NCBI RefSeq assembly: GCF_020536995.1
Contig: NC_068363.1
Location: forward strand, 3,462,349-3,526,348
Direction: 5' to 3'
Length of the DNA stretch: 64,000 nt
Origin: Dreissena polymorpha
Taxonomy: Eukaryota; Mollusca; Bivalvia; Myida; Dreissenidae
Both the position numbers and the translations under genes were made by a program. This document shows, piece by piece, positions 33,807-48,300 of this stretch (the stretch's first letter is position 1; the number at the start of each line of letters is the position of its first letter). The notes under the pieces were generated by a model. That model did not search any database, had not been told where the DNA came from, and was given only the letters and a program-made list of their open reading frames with translations.

Positions 33807-35160
33807 GTTCACACATACTCTCGACTGTATTATCTTCACCAGTACGTTAAAAACGGGTCTTGGAATTTTCGTGGAAGGAGCTCCATATATGTCGATAGTT
33901 GGTCTTGCAATTAGGAAGAAATTGAAGAGATAATTTCCGGCGACCAGAGTACACTGTTCAATCGCGTATTCCAGTTCCAAAGCGGTCTCGTCAGCGAGGA
34001 AATTGTCACAGGGCGACAGTTACAATCCACTATCACCCTCGCTTCCGTGCATGTTGAAGGTCTTGTATACTTTGCAAATATTAATAAGCGAAGGAGCTTC
34101 AGTAGTTCCTCTAGCCGCGCATCTACTTCGGAGCATGGGAACAGGATCTGGATTAGATAGTATGTGTCCAATGCACTCATATGCTCTGGCAGACAACGCG
34201 ATTCCGTTGTTGTCCACGTTTTGCGCCGGTATGATTTGCGATTTTCTTCGTGTACCGACGTGTTATAATACAATTAATGTTCAATGAATAATATCCGACA
34301 TTTAAATATTTACATAAGCAATAATAATCTACTAGTTGGCATCTAAAACGCCTTTCAATTCAGCTATGGGGACGCAAACTCAATTATTTGAACGGCGATG
34401 TTAAAACGATCAGCAAGACTTACACCATGTTAACCATTTCATGAGGACACGTTGCACGTAATGTCTGTTTTTCTGAACAAAGGCAAAAGTCACACCCGTT
34501 ATTTACAGTACGTTTATGTGACATTAGCGTATCATATCACTTCGTCATTCATCAATAAATTTTCAGTTACTTGACAGTTATTATTCAAAGTGTGCCACGC
34601 TCAAAGATCAATGTACCTCTTGAAAGCAAGCAATCAAATGTAAGCATCATACAATTCCAGGAGACTATAACATATCAGTGATCGTATAACCGTACAGAAT
34701 GCATTATTGACATGGGACTCGACACGTTGCCGACATAGTACATTCTAATCAACAACGAAAGCATATGAATTTAAACGGCCAACAACAACATTTTAAACAG
34801 TTGAATTGTGAAAATGCATTTACCCGTACATGTTGAACTAGATACGAAATTTGCGATTTTATAAATATTGTAAAACGTATTGTTCAATACTTAAATATAA
34901 TTGTCACTTGAAGAACAACTTATAATCGCAGAATATGAGTGAGCTTCGCATTAAGTGTCACTTTCAAAATTAACATTATTTTCCCAAAGAAAAGACTTCA
35001 CAATAAGCTGTTAAATAAAAAGTATAACTGCCTATAAATAGATCTGATGTATTCAGTATAACTGAGACATAGCGCTACTAGTACGGCTCTTGTTGACAAA
35101 ATTGAGCTTCTTTTTATATGGGAAATATTGTCAGCAAATTTTTCCTTACACTTAACCATA
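33806..35160. other. No confirmed gene; one GC-richer exon-like patch
   Basis: Between about 33840 and 34270 the base composition rises and frames stay open on both strands (120 codons on minus, about 78 on plus). No motif or splice pair decides the strand. The rest is AT-rich with nothing recognised. Confidence 0.35.
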
Positions 35161-35338
35161 TATGCCTAGCGTCTAGAAAAAAGGCATTGGCAAACAGCGA
35201 AGACCTAGATGAGACGCAGTCTGCGCTGTTTGCTTAAAGGAATTTCTGCAAGAAATATTCTAAATATAGAAATAAATATACAATGTACTAGACGTCCCTA
35301 TTTTTGGAAATAAATTTATCCAATTTTGAAGTTCCGCA
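35155..35338 (+). mobile_element. MITE, TATGCCTAGCGTCTAG family
   Basis: It shares TATGCCTAGCGTCTAGAAAA, GCTGTTTGCTTAAAGGAATT and GAAATAAATATAC with the complete copy at 61038-61268. Its right end is less clear. Confidence 0.6.
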
Positions 35339-36349
35339 CTGATGATCGATACATCAACATCGAATATCTACCTGTTTACCGGTACGTATTTATACGTTGA
35401 TGTCGTATGCTTGTTTAAAAACCAAAAGCACTTAAACCATGTTGGCGTTTGTGAGTGTTGTTTTATAGTTCATCGTCAAACAATAGAAGTAATCGAAAGA
35501 TTATTGAAAGATGCATGCGATTCGGACAGCATTATTTCGTACGTGTAATATGTACAGTGTTTAAGGGCACTGGTTCGGTGGAGATCTAATCGTTTTGGGA
35601 GACTATTTAGATTTAGAAAATGTATCCTGTGCACAAATTATGCCTCTTAGGTGCTCTTGAAATCAATATATAAACGTCTTAGGATACAAAATATACAGGA
35701 AATGTATGGCTGTATCCACAGTAAATCATTCATTTATCTACAATAATCATATTTTTGGTTACCGGTAGTTGCAATGATTCAACTCTCAGCTTTATAACCC
35801 AAAGTATCGAGAGCTGTCATAGCAAAAATTATCAAAGGCTCTGGGAGTCCGTCTATATGGACAAAGTAGTATGTGATACAATCCTTTTTTTATTCCACTC
35901 TATTGGTATAAGGAAATGCTAACACTAACAAGATGCTAATTAGGAGATTGTAACTTTTTCCTTTTTCTTTGGAGATGTCTAGTCCTTACTAGAACATTAC
36001 ACCCCTTGATAAGGATATACCAAAGTCAATTTTAATCAGAAATTAGTGTCTTCTAAATAGGACTTGATAAATAGTCTCTATAGGCTCTATTCACTAGGAG
36101 ATACTTAATGTCTTTGAATGGGACATAGGGACATTGTATCTTGTAATGAGGAGAAACTTACCAGTGATAAGGTTATACTCTCCAAACTAAGATAATGGAA
36201 TGCAAAAATAAATATTTAATTACCGGTAATAATACAAATAATTATATTGACTGTTTAACAAAGATGCTTCCATAGATATTTAATCTCAATGTTTTATCTT
36301 TCATGTATTGTACAGTTACCACATAAGAACAAGAAGTCACTTCTTCAGC
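35339..36349. other. Upstream region and 5' UTR of the IMPA1-like gene
   Basis: TTGTACAG ending at 36314 could be the acceptor of a 5' UTR intron; 35 nt of leader would then precede the ATG at 36350. No clear TATA box was found. Confidence 0.35.
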
Positions 36350-39300
36350 ATGGCACACAACATTGAAGAATATTTCGGATTTGCAAAGGAAATGGCAAAT
36401 GAAGCTGGAAAGGTACCACTCTTTGATTTACATAATGACATAAAATTATGTCTATGTATTGTTGTTAATGTGCCGTAAATGCCTGATAATTTTTTTCCTA
36501 AACGTAATCATTTGCTAATGAAACAAAATTTTATGTAAATGGAATATGAAAATATAGATTTTCAGCGGAGATGAACTCACTGATAAGATAAGAATCTGCA
36601 GGGGGTGCTAACATAAGATTGTTTCTTTTGCACTGAGCAAGTTTTTGGAACGTATTTTTGATGGACACATCCACTTCCTTGAAATACTTTGGTTTCATTT
36701 CAGAGAGTGAAAACAGATTTTTACAAGAACAAGAATATATTAGTAAAAGAGAACTTTGCTGATCTCGTTACGGAGACCGATAAAGCTGTCGAGGACTTGA
36801 TATTTGGAAGAATCAAGGAAAAGTACCCAACCCATAAGTAAGGTCTCTAATCAATATCAATATTTATTGCGTCTGTTGCGTCCAAATAATGGAATTATTT
36901 CTTGCAAGTAGTGGACAATTAATGCAATTGTGGATTAGTTAATTGCAATAGTGACTATTGCATGCAGTTGTGGACTTATTACTTGCAAGCAGTGGACTAA
37001 TACATGTAATTGTTGACTTATTACCTGCGAGTAGTGGACTACCTATTTCATATTATAATCGATTAATTACTTGCAATAATGGACTTTTACATGCAATATT
37101 GGACTTATTACTTGCAAGTTGTAGACTATTTCATGCAAGTAGTGGACTATTTCATGCAATAATTGATTTATTACCTGCGATAGTTGATTGTTACATGCAA
37201 TAGTGTACTTACTACTTGCAATACCAGGTGCATTGGTGAGGAGACGGTGTCAGCAAGTGGCCATTGTGAGCTCACAGACGAACCCACCTGGATAGTTGAC
37301 CCTGTAGATGGCACCACCAACTTTGTTCATGGGTAAGTAAAACATATCTTCTTGTTGTTGTAAATGTAAATCCTCCATTATGGAAACATTTATCTATTGT
37401 AGCTATTAATTTTATAGGACATAGTGGGTTGGTAAAACATATCTTGTTGTTGATGTAAACTTAAATTATTGATTTGTTATTATTAATGTATTAAAATTAA
37501 ATCACATGGAATTGATTATACCCCTTCAAGCAAATTTTGAAAAGGGATATATTGGAGTAACATTTGATGGTCAGTTTGTTTACAATTTGTATAACTTTGT
37601 GCATTTCATGTACATTTCTCAAACTTGTGTTAAACATTTAAGAAAGGGAAACTGCAAACTAAAAACATTTAATATTACCACTAAGTGAAGATGTGCAAGA
37701 ATCTTTTTTCATGTCAACTGATCGACATATTCCTGAGTTATAAGCCTTTGAACATAGCTGACAAAATGGTAAGGGGGTATTGGTAACATAGCTCTTGTTA
37801 ATATACATGGTAAGGGGGTATTGGTATCATAACTCTTGTTAATATACATGGTAAGGGGGTATGAGTAACATAGCTCTTGTTAATATACATGTGGTAAGGG
37901 GGTATTGATAACATAGCTCTTGCTAATATACATGGTAAGGGGGTATTGATAACATAGCTCTTGTTAATATACATGGTAAGGGGGTATTGGTAACATAGCT
38001 CTTGTTAATATACATGGTAAGGGGGTATTGGTAACGTAGCTCTTGTTAATATACACGGTAAGGGGGTATTGGTAACATAGCTCTTGTTAATATACATGTG
38101 GTAAGGGGGTATTGGTAACATAGCTCTTGTTAATATACATGGTAAGGGGGTATTGGTAACATAGCTCTTGTTAATATACATGGTAAGGGGGTATTGGTAA
38201 CATAGCTCTTGTTAATATACATGTGGTAAGGGGGTATTGGTAACATAGCTCTTGTTAAGATATACATGGTAAGGGGGTATTGGTAACATAGCTCTTGTTA
38301 ATATACATGGTAAGGGGGTATTGGTAACATAGCTCTTGTTAATACACATGTGGTAAGGGGGTATTGGTAACATAGCTCTTGTTAATATACATGGTAAGGG
38401 GGTATTGGTAACATAGCTCTTGTTAATATACATGGTAAGGGGGTATTGGTAACATAGCTCTTGTTAATATACATGTGGTAAGGGGGTATTGGTAACATAG
38501 CTCTTGTTAATATACATGGTAAGGGGGTATTGGTAACATAGCTCTTGTTAATATACATGTGGTAAGGGGGTATTGATAACATAGCTCTTGCTAATATACA
38601 TGGTAAGGGGGTATTGATAACATAGCTCTTGTTAATATACATGGTAAGGGGGTATTAGTAACATAGCTCTTGTTAATATACATGGTAAGGGGTTATTGGT
38701 AACATAGCTCTTGTTAATATACATGGTACGGGGGTATTGGTAACATAGCTCTTGTTAATATACATGGTAAGGGGGTATTGGTAACATAGCTCTTGTTAAT
38801 ATACATGTGGTAAGGGAGTATTGGTAACATAGCTCTTGTTAATATACATGTGGTAAGGGGGTATTGATAACATAGCTCTTGTTAATATACATGTGGTAAG
38901 GGAGTATTGGTAACATAGCTCTTGTTAATATACATGTGGTAAGGGGGTATTGATAACATAGCTCTTGTTAATATACATGGTAAGGGGGTATTGGTAACAA
39001 AGCTCTTGTTAATATACATGGTAAGGGGGAATTGGTAACATAGCTCTTGTTAATATACATGGTAAGGGGGTATTGGTACCATAGCTCTTGTAAATATACA
39101 TGGTAGGGGGGTATTGGTAACATAGCTCTTGCTAATATACATGTGGTAAGGGAGTATTGGTAACATAGCTCTTGTTAATATACATGTGGTAAGGGGGTAT
39201 TGGTAACATAGCTCTTGTGAATATACATGGTAAGGGGGTATTGGTAACATAGCTCTTGTTAATATACATGTGGTAAGGGGGTATTGGTAACATAGCTCTT

Positions 39301-42300
39301 GTGAATATACATGGTAAGGGGGTATTGGTAACATAGCTCTTGTGAATATACATGGTAAGGGGGTATTGGTAACATAACTCTTGTTAATATACATGTGGTA
39401 AGGGGGTGTTGGTAACATAGCTCTTGTTAATATACATGTGGGAAGGGGGTATTGGTAACATAGCTCTTGTTAATATACATGGTAAGGGGGTATTGGTAAC
39501 ATAGGTCTTGTTAATATACATGGTAAGGGGGTATTGGTAACATAGCTCTTGTTAATATACATGGTAAGGGGATATTGGTAACATAACTCTTGTTAATATA
39601 CATGGTAAGGGGGTATTGGTAACATAGCTCTTGTTAATATACATGTGGTAAGGGGGTATTGGTAACATAGCTCTTGTTAATATACATGGTAAGGGGTTAT
39701 TGGTAACATAGCTCTTGTTTATATACATGGTAAGGGGGTATTGGTAACATAGCGCTTGTTAATATACATGGTAAGGGGGTATTGGTAACATATCTCTTGT
39801 TAATATACATGGTAAGGGGGTATTGGTAACATAGCTCTTGTTAATATACATGGTAAGGGGGTATTGGTAACATAGCTCTTGTTAATATACATGGTAAGGG
39901 GGTATTGGTAACATAGCTCTTGTTAATATACATGGTAAGGGGGTATTGGTAACATAGCTCTTGTTAATATACATGGTAAGGGGGTATTGGTAACATAGCT
40001 CTTGTCAATATACATGGTAAGGGGGTATTGGTAACATAGCTCTTGTCAATATACATGGTAAGGGGGTATTGGTAACATAGCTCTTGTAAATATACATGTG
40101 GTAAGGGGGTATTGGTAACATAGCTCTTGTTAATATACATGGTAAGGGGGTATTGGTAACATAGCTCTTGTTAATATACATGGTAAGGGGGTATTGGTAA
40201 CATAGCTCTTGTTAATACACATGTGGTAAGGGGGTATTGGTAACATAGCTCTTGTTAATATACATGGTAAGGGGGTATTGGTAACATAGCTCTTGTTAAT
40301 ATACATGGTAAGGGGGTATTGGTAACATAGCTCTTGTTAATATACATGTGGTAAGGGGGTATTGGTAACATAGCTCTTGTTAATATACATGGTAAGGGGG
40401 TATTGGTAACATAGCTCTTGTTAATATACATGTGGTATGGGGTATTGATAACATAGCTCTTGCTAATATACATGGTAAGGGGGTATTGATAACATAGCTC
40501 TTGTTAATATACATGGTAAGGGGGTATTGGTAACATAGCTCTTGCTAATATACATGGTAAGGGGGTATTGGTAACATAGCTCTTGTTAATATACATGTGG
40601 TAAGGGGGTATTGGTAACATAGCTCTTGTTAATATACATGGTAAGGGGGTATTGGTAACATAGCTCTTGTTAATATACATGGTAAGGGGGTATTGGTAAC
40701 ATAGCTCTTGTTAATATACATGGTAAAGGGGTATTGGTAACATAGCTCTTGTTAATATACATGTGGTAAGGGAGTATTGGTAACATAGCTCTTGTTAATA
40801 TACATGTGGTAAGGGGGTATTGATAACATAGCTCTTGTTAATAAACATGGTAAGGGGGTATTGGTAACAAAGCTCTTGTTAATATACATGGTAAGGGGGA
40901 ATTGGTAACATAGCTCTTGTTAATATACATGGTAAGGGGGTATTGGTACCATAGCTCTTGTAAATATACATGGTAAGGGGGTATTGGTAATATAGCTCTT
41001 GCTAATATACATGTGGTAAGGGGGTATTGGTAACATAGCTCTTGTTAATATACATGTGGTAAGGGGGTATTGGTAACATAGCTCTTGTGAATATACATGG
41101 TAAGGGGGTATTGGTAACATAACTCTTGTTAATATACATGTGGTAAGGGGGTGTTGGTAACATAGCTCTTGTTAATATACATGTGGGAAGGGGGTATTGG
41201 TAACATAGCTCTTGTTAATATACATGGTAAGGGGGTATTGGTAACATAGGTCTTGTTAATATACATGGTAAGGGGGTATTGGTAACATAGCTCTTGTTAA
41301 TATACATGGTAAGGGGGTATTGGTAACATAACTCTTGTTAATATACATGGTAAGGTGGTATTGGTAACATAGCTCTTGTTAATATACATGTGGTAAGGGG
41401 GTATTGGTAACATAGCTCTTGTTAATATACATGGTAAGGGGTTATTGGTAACATAGCTCTTGTGAATATACATGGTAAGGGGGTATTGGTAACATAGCTC
41501 TTGTTAATATACATGTGGTAAGGGGGTATTGGTAACATAGCTCTTGTGAATATACATGGTTAGGGGGTATTGGTAACATAGCTCTTGTGAATATACATGG
41601 TAAGGGGGTATTGGTAACATAACTCTCGTTAATATACATGTTGTAAGGGGGTGTTGGTAACATAGCTCTTGTTAATATACATGTTGGAAGGGGGTATTGG
41701 TAACATAGCTCTTGTTAATATACATGGTAAGGGGGTATTGGTAACATAGGTCTTGTTAATATACATGGTAAGGGGGTATTGGTAACATAGCTCTTGTTAA
41801 TATACATGGTAAGGGGGTATTGGTAACATATCTCTTGTTAATATACATGGTAAGGGGGTATTGGTAACATAGCTCTTGTTAATATACATGTGGTAAGGGG
41901 GTATTGGTAACATAGCTCTTGTTAAAATACATGGTAAGGGGTTATTGGTAACATAGCTCTTGTTTATATACATGGTAAGGGGGTATTGGTAACATAGCTC
42001 TTGTTAATATACATGGTAAGGGGGTATTGGTAACATATCTCTTGTTAATATACATGGTAAGGGGGTATTGGTAACATAGCTCTTGTTAATATACATGGTA
42101 AGGGGGTATTGGCAACATAGCTCTTGTTGATATACATGGTAAGGGGGTATTGGTAACATAGCTCTTGTTAATATACACGGTAAGGGGGTATTGGTAACAT
42201 AGCTCTTGTTAATATACATGGTAAGGGGGTATTGGTAACATAGCTCTTGTCAATATACATGGTAAGGGGGTATTGGTAACATAGCTCTTGTCAATATACA

Positions 42301-45300
42301 TGGTAAGGGGGTATAAGGTAACATAGCTCTTGTAAATATACATGTGGTAAGGGGGTATTTATAACATAGCTCTTGTTAATATACATGTGGTAAGGGGGTA
42401 TTGGTAACATAGCTCTTGTTAATATACATGGTAAGGGGGTATTGGTAACATAGCTCTTGTTAATATACATGGTCAGGGAGTATTGGTAACATAGCTCTTG
42501 TTAATATACATGGTAAGGGGGTATTGGTAACATAGCTCTTGTTAATATACATGGTAAGGGGGTATTGGTAACATAGCTCTTGTTAATATACATGGCAAGG
42601 GGGTATTGGTAACATAGCTCTTGTTAATATACATGGTAAGGGGGTATTGGTAACATAGCTCTTGTTAACATACATGGTAAGGGGGTATTGGTAACATAGC
42701 TCTTGTTAATATACATGGTAAGGGGGTATTGGTAACATAGCTATTGTTAATATACATGGTAAGGGGGGTATTGGTAACATAGCTCTTGTTAATATACATG
42801 GTAAGGGGGTATTGGTAACATAGCTCTTGTTAATATACATGGTAAGGGGGTATTGGTAACATAGCTCTTGTTAATATACATGGTAAGGGGGTATTGGTAA
42901 CATAGCTCTTGTTAATATTCATGGTAAGGGGGTATTGGTAACATAGCTCTTGTTAATATACATGGTAAGTGGGTATTTGTAACATAGCTCTTGTCAATAT
43001 ACATGGTAAGGGGGTATTGGTAACATAGCTCTTGTAAATATACATGTGGTAAGGGTGTATTGGTAACATAGCTCTTGTTAATATACATGTGGTAAGGGGG
43101 TATTGGTAACATAGCTCTTGTTAATATACATGGTAAGGGGGGTATTGGTAACATATCTCTTGTTAATATACATGGTAAGGGGGTATTGGTAACATAGCTC
43201 TTGTTAATATACATGGTAAGGGGGTATTGGTAACATAGCTCTTGTTAATATACATGGTAAGGGGGTATTGGTAACATAGCTCTTGTTAATATACACGGTA
43301 AGGGGGTATTGGTAACATAGCTCTTGTAAATATACATGTGGTAAGGGGGGTATTGGTAACATAGCTTTTGTTAATGTACATGGTAAGGGGGTATTGGTAA
43401 CATAGCTCTTGTTAATATGCATGGTAAGGGGGTATTGGTAACATAGCTCTTGTTAATATACATGTGGTAAGGGGGTATTGGTAACATAGCTCTTGTTAAT
43501 ATACATGGTAAGGGGGTATTGGTAACATAGCTCTTGTTAATAACATGGTAAGGGGGTATTGGTAACATAGCTTTTGTTAATATACATGTGGTAAGGGGGT
43601 ATTGGTAACATAGCTCTTGTTAATATACATGGTAAGGGGGTATTGGTAACATAGCTCTTGTTAATATACATGGTAAGGGGGTATTGGTAACATTGCTCTT
43701 GTTAATATACATGGTAAGGGGGTATTGGTAACATAGCTCTTGTTAATATACATGTGGTAAGGGGGTATTGATAACATAGCTCTTGCTAATATACATGGTA
43801 AGGGGGTATTGATAACATAGCTCTTGTTAATATACATGGTAAGGGGGTATTGGTAACATAGCTCTTGCTAATATACATGGTAAGGGGGTATTGGTAACAT
43901 AGCTCTTGTTAATATACATGTGGTAAGGGGGTATTGGTAACATAGCTCTTGTTAATATACATGGTAAGGGGGTATTGGTAACATAGCTCTTGTTAATATA
44001 CATGGTAAGGGGGTATTGGTAACATAGCTCTTGTTAATATACATGGTAAGGGGGTATTGGTAACATAGCTCTTGTTAATATACATGTGGTAAGGGAGTAT
44101 TGGTAACATAGCTCTTGTTAATATACATGTGGTAAGGGGGTATTGATAACATAGCTCTTGTTAATATACATGGTAAGGGGGTATTGGTAACAAAGCTCTT
44201 GTTTATATACATGGTAAGGGGGAATTGGTAACATAGCTCTTGTTAATATACATGGTAAGGGGGTATTGGTACCATAGCTCTTGTAAATATACATGGTAAG
44301 GGGGTATTGGTAACATAGCTCTTGCTAATATACATGTGGTAAGGGGGTATTGGTAACATAGCTCTTGTTAATATACATGTGGTAAGGGGGTATTGGTAAC
44401 ATAGCTCTTGTGAATATACATGGTAAGGGGGTATTGGTAACATAGCTCTTGTTAATATACATGTGGTAAGGGGGTATTGGTAACATAGCTCTTGTGAATA
44501 TACATGGTAAGGGGGTATTGGTAACATAGCTCTTGTGAATATACATGGTAAGGGGGTATTGGTAACATAACTCATGTTAATATACATGTGGTAAGGGGGT
44601 GTTGGTAACATAGCTCTTTTTAATATACATGTGGGAAGGGGGTATTGGTAACATAGCTCTTGTTAATATACATAGTGGGGTATTGGTAACATAGGTCTTG
44701 TTAATATACATGGTAAGGGGGTATTGGTAACATAGCTCTTGTTAATATACATGGTAAGGGGGTATTGGTAACATAACTCTTGTTAATATACATGGTAAGG
44801 GGGTATTGGTAACATAGCTCTTGTTAATATACATGTGGTAAGGGGGTATTGGCAACATAGCTCTTGTTAATATACATGGTAAGGGGTTATTGGTAACATA
44901 GCTCTTGTTTATATACATGGTAAGGGGGTATTGGTAACATAGCTCTTGTTAATATACATGGTAAGGGGGTATTGGTAACATAGCTCTGGTTAATATACAT
45001 GGTAAGGGGGTATTGGTAACATAGCTCTTGTTAATATTCATGGTAAGGGGGTATTGGTAACATAGCTCTTGTTAATATACATGGTAAGTGGGTATTTGTA
45101 ACATAGCTCTTGTCAATATACATGGTAAGGGGGTATTGGTAACATAGCTCTTGTAAATATACATGTGGTAAGGGTGTATTGGTAACATAGCTCTTGTTAA
45201 TATACATGTGGTAAGGGGGTATTGGTAACATAGCTCTTGTTAATATACATGGTAAGGGGGTATTGGTAACATATCTCTTGTTAATATACATGGTAAGGGG

Positions 45301-48300
45301 GTATTGGTAACATAGCTCTTGTTAATATACATGGTAAGGGGGTATTGGTAACATAGCTCTTGTTAATATACATGGTAAGGGGGTATTGGTAACATAGCTC
45401 TTGTTAATATACACGGTAAGGGGGTATTGGTAACATAGCTCTTGTAAATATACATGTGGTAAGGGGGTATTGGTAACATAGCTTTTGTTAATGTACATGG
45501 TAAGGGGGTATTGGTAACATAGCTCTTGTTAATATGCATGGTAAGGGGGTATTGGTAACATAGCTCTTGTTAATATACATGTGGTAAGGGGGTATTGGTA
45601 ACATAGCTCTTGTTAATATACATGGTAAGGGGGTATTGGTAACATAGCTCTTGTTAATAACATGGTAAGGGGGTATTGGTAACATAGCTTTTGTTAATAT
45701 ACATGTGGTAAGGGGGTATTGGTAACATAGCTCTTGTTAATATACATGGTAAGGGGGTATTGGTAACATAGCTCTTGTTAATATACATGGTAAGGGGGTA
45801 TTGGTAACATTGCTCTTGTTAATATACATGGTAAGGGGGTATTGGTAACATAGCTCTTGTTAATATACATGTGGTAAGGGGGTATTGATAACATAGCTCT
45901 TGCTAATATACATGGTAAGGGGGTATTGATAACATAGCTCTTGTTAATATACATGGTAAGGGGGTATTGGTAACATAGCTCTTGCTAATATACATGGTAA
46001 GGGGGGTATTGGTAACATAGCTCTTGTTAATATACATGTGGTAAGGGGGGTATTGGTAACATAGCTCTTGTTAATATACATGGTAAGGGGGTATTGGTAA
46101 CATAGCTCTTGTTAATATACATGGTAAGGGGGTATTGGTAACATAGCTCTTGTTAATATACATGGTAAGGGGGTATTGGTAACATAGCTCTTGTTAATAT
46201 ACATGTGGTAAGGGAGTATTGGTAACATAGCTCTTGTTAATATACATGTGGTAAGGGGGTATTGATAACATAGCTCTTGTTAATATACATGGTAAGGGGG
46301 TATTGGTAACAAAGCTCTTGTTTATATACATGGTAAGGGGGAATTGGTAACATAGCTCTTGTTAATATACATGGTAAGGGGGTATTGGTACCATAGCTCT
46401 TGTAAATATACATGGTAAGGGGGTATTGGTAACATAGCTCTTGCTAATATACATGTGGTAAGGGGGTATTGGTAACATAGCTCTTGTTAATATACATGTG
46501 GTAAGGGGGTATTGGTAACATAGCTCTTGTGAATATACATGGTAAGGGGGTATTGGTAACATAGCTCTTGTTAATATACATGTGGTAAGGGGGTATTGGT
46601 AACATAGCTCTTGTGAATATACATGGTAAGGGGGTATTGGTAACATAGCTCTTGTGAATATACATGATAAGGAGGTATTGGTAACATAACTCATGTTAAT
46701 ATACATGTGGTAAGGGGGTGTTGGTAACATAGCTCTTTTTAATATACATGTGGGAAGGGGGTATTGGTAACATAGCTCTTGTTAATATACATAGTGGGGT
46801 ATTGGTAACATAGGTCTTGTTAATATACATGGTAAGGGGGTATTGGTAACATAGCTCTTGTTAATATACATGGTAAGGGGGTATTGGTAACATAACTCTT
46901 GTTAATATACATGGTAAGGGGGTATTGGAAACATAGCTCTTGTTAATATACATGTGGTAAGGGGGTATTGGCAACATAGCTCTTGTTAATATACATGGTA
47001 AGGGGTTATTGGTAACATAGCTCTTGTTTATATACATGGTAAGGGGGTATTGGTAACATAGCTCTTGTTAATATACATGGTAAGGGGGTATTGGTAACAT
47101 AGCTCTGGTTAATATACATGGTAAGGGGGTATTGGTAACATAGCTCTTGTTAATATACATAGTAAGGGGGTTTTGGTAACATAGCTCTTGTAAATATACA
47201 TGGTAAGGGGGTATTGGTAACATAGCTCTTGTTAATATACATGGTAAGGGGGTATTGGTAACATAGCTCTTGTTAATATACATGGTAAGGGGGTATTGGT
47301 AACATAGCTCTTGTCAATATACATGGTAAGGGGGTATTGGTAACAAAGCTCTTGTCAATATACATGGTAAGGGGGTATTGGTAACATAGCTCTTGTAAAT
47401 ATACATGTGGTAAGGGGGTATTGGTAACATAGCTCTTGTTAATATACATGTGGTAAGGGGGTATTGGTAACATAGCTCTTGTTAATATACATGGTAAGGG
47501 GGTATTGGTAACATAGCTCTTGTTAATATACATGGTCAGGGGGTATTGGTAACATAGCTCTTGTTAATATACATGGTCAGGGGGTATTGGTAACATAGCT
47601 CTTGTTAATATACATGGTAAGGGGGTATTGGTAACATAGCTCTTGTTAATATACATGGTAAGGGGGTATTGGTAACATAGCTCTTGTTAATACACATGGT
47701 AAGGGGGTATTGGTAACATAGCTCTTGTTAATATACATGGCAAGGGGGTATTGGTAACATAGCTCTTGTTAATATACATGGTAAGGGGGTATTGGTAACA
47801 TAGCTCTTGTTAACATACATGGTAAGGGGGTATTGGTAACATAGCTCTTGTTAATATACATGGTAAGGGGGTATTGGTAACATAGCTCTTGTTAATATAC
47901 ATGGTAAGGGGGTATTGGTAACATAGCTCTTGTTAATATACATGGTAAAGGGGTATTGGTAACATATCTCTTGTTAATATACATGGTAAGGGGGTATTGG
48001 TAACATAGCTCTTGTTAATATACATGGTAAGGGGGTATTGGTAACATAGCTCTTGTTAATATACATGGTAAGGGGGTATTGGTAACATAGCTCTTGTTAA
48101 TATACATGGTAAGTGGGTATTGGTAACATAGCTCTTGTCAATATACATGGTAAGGGGGTATTGGTAACATAGCTCTTGTAAATATACATGTGGTAAGGGG
48201 GTATTGGTAACATAGCTCTTGTTAATATACATGTGGTAAGGGGGTATTGGTAACATAGCTCTTGTTAATATACATGGTAAGGGGGTATTGGTAACATAGC

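Noticed and set aside
33521-33980. Poly-Met, poly-Ile and poly-Ser frames
   Set aside because: Translations of the GAT microsatellite, with no flanking exon support.
33840-34273. Exon-like GC-richer patch open on both strands
   Set aside because: Competing frames on both strands, no convincing splice pair and no recognisable motif.
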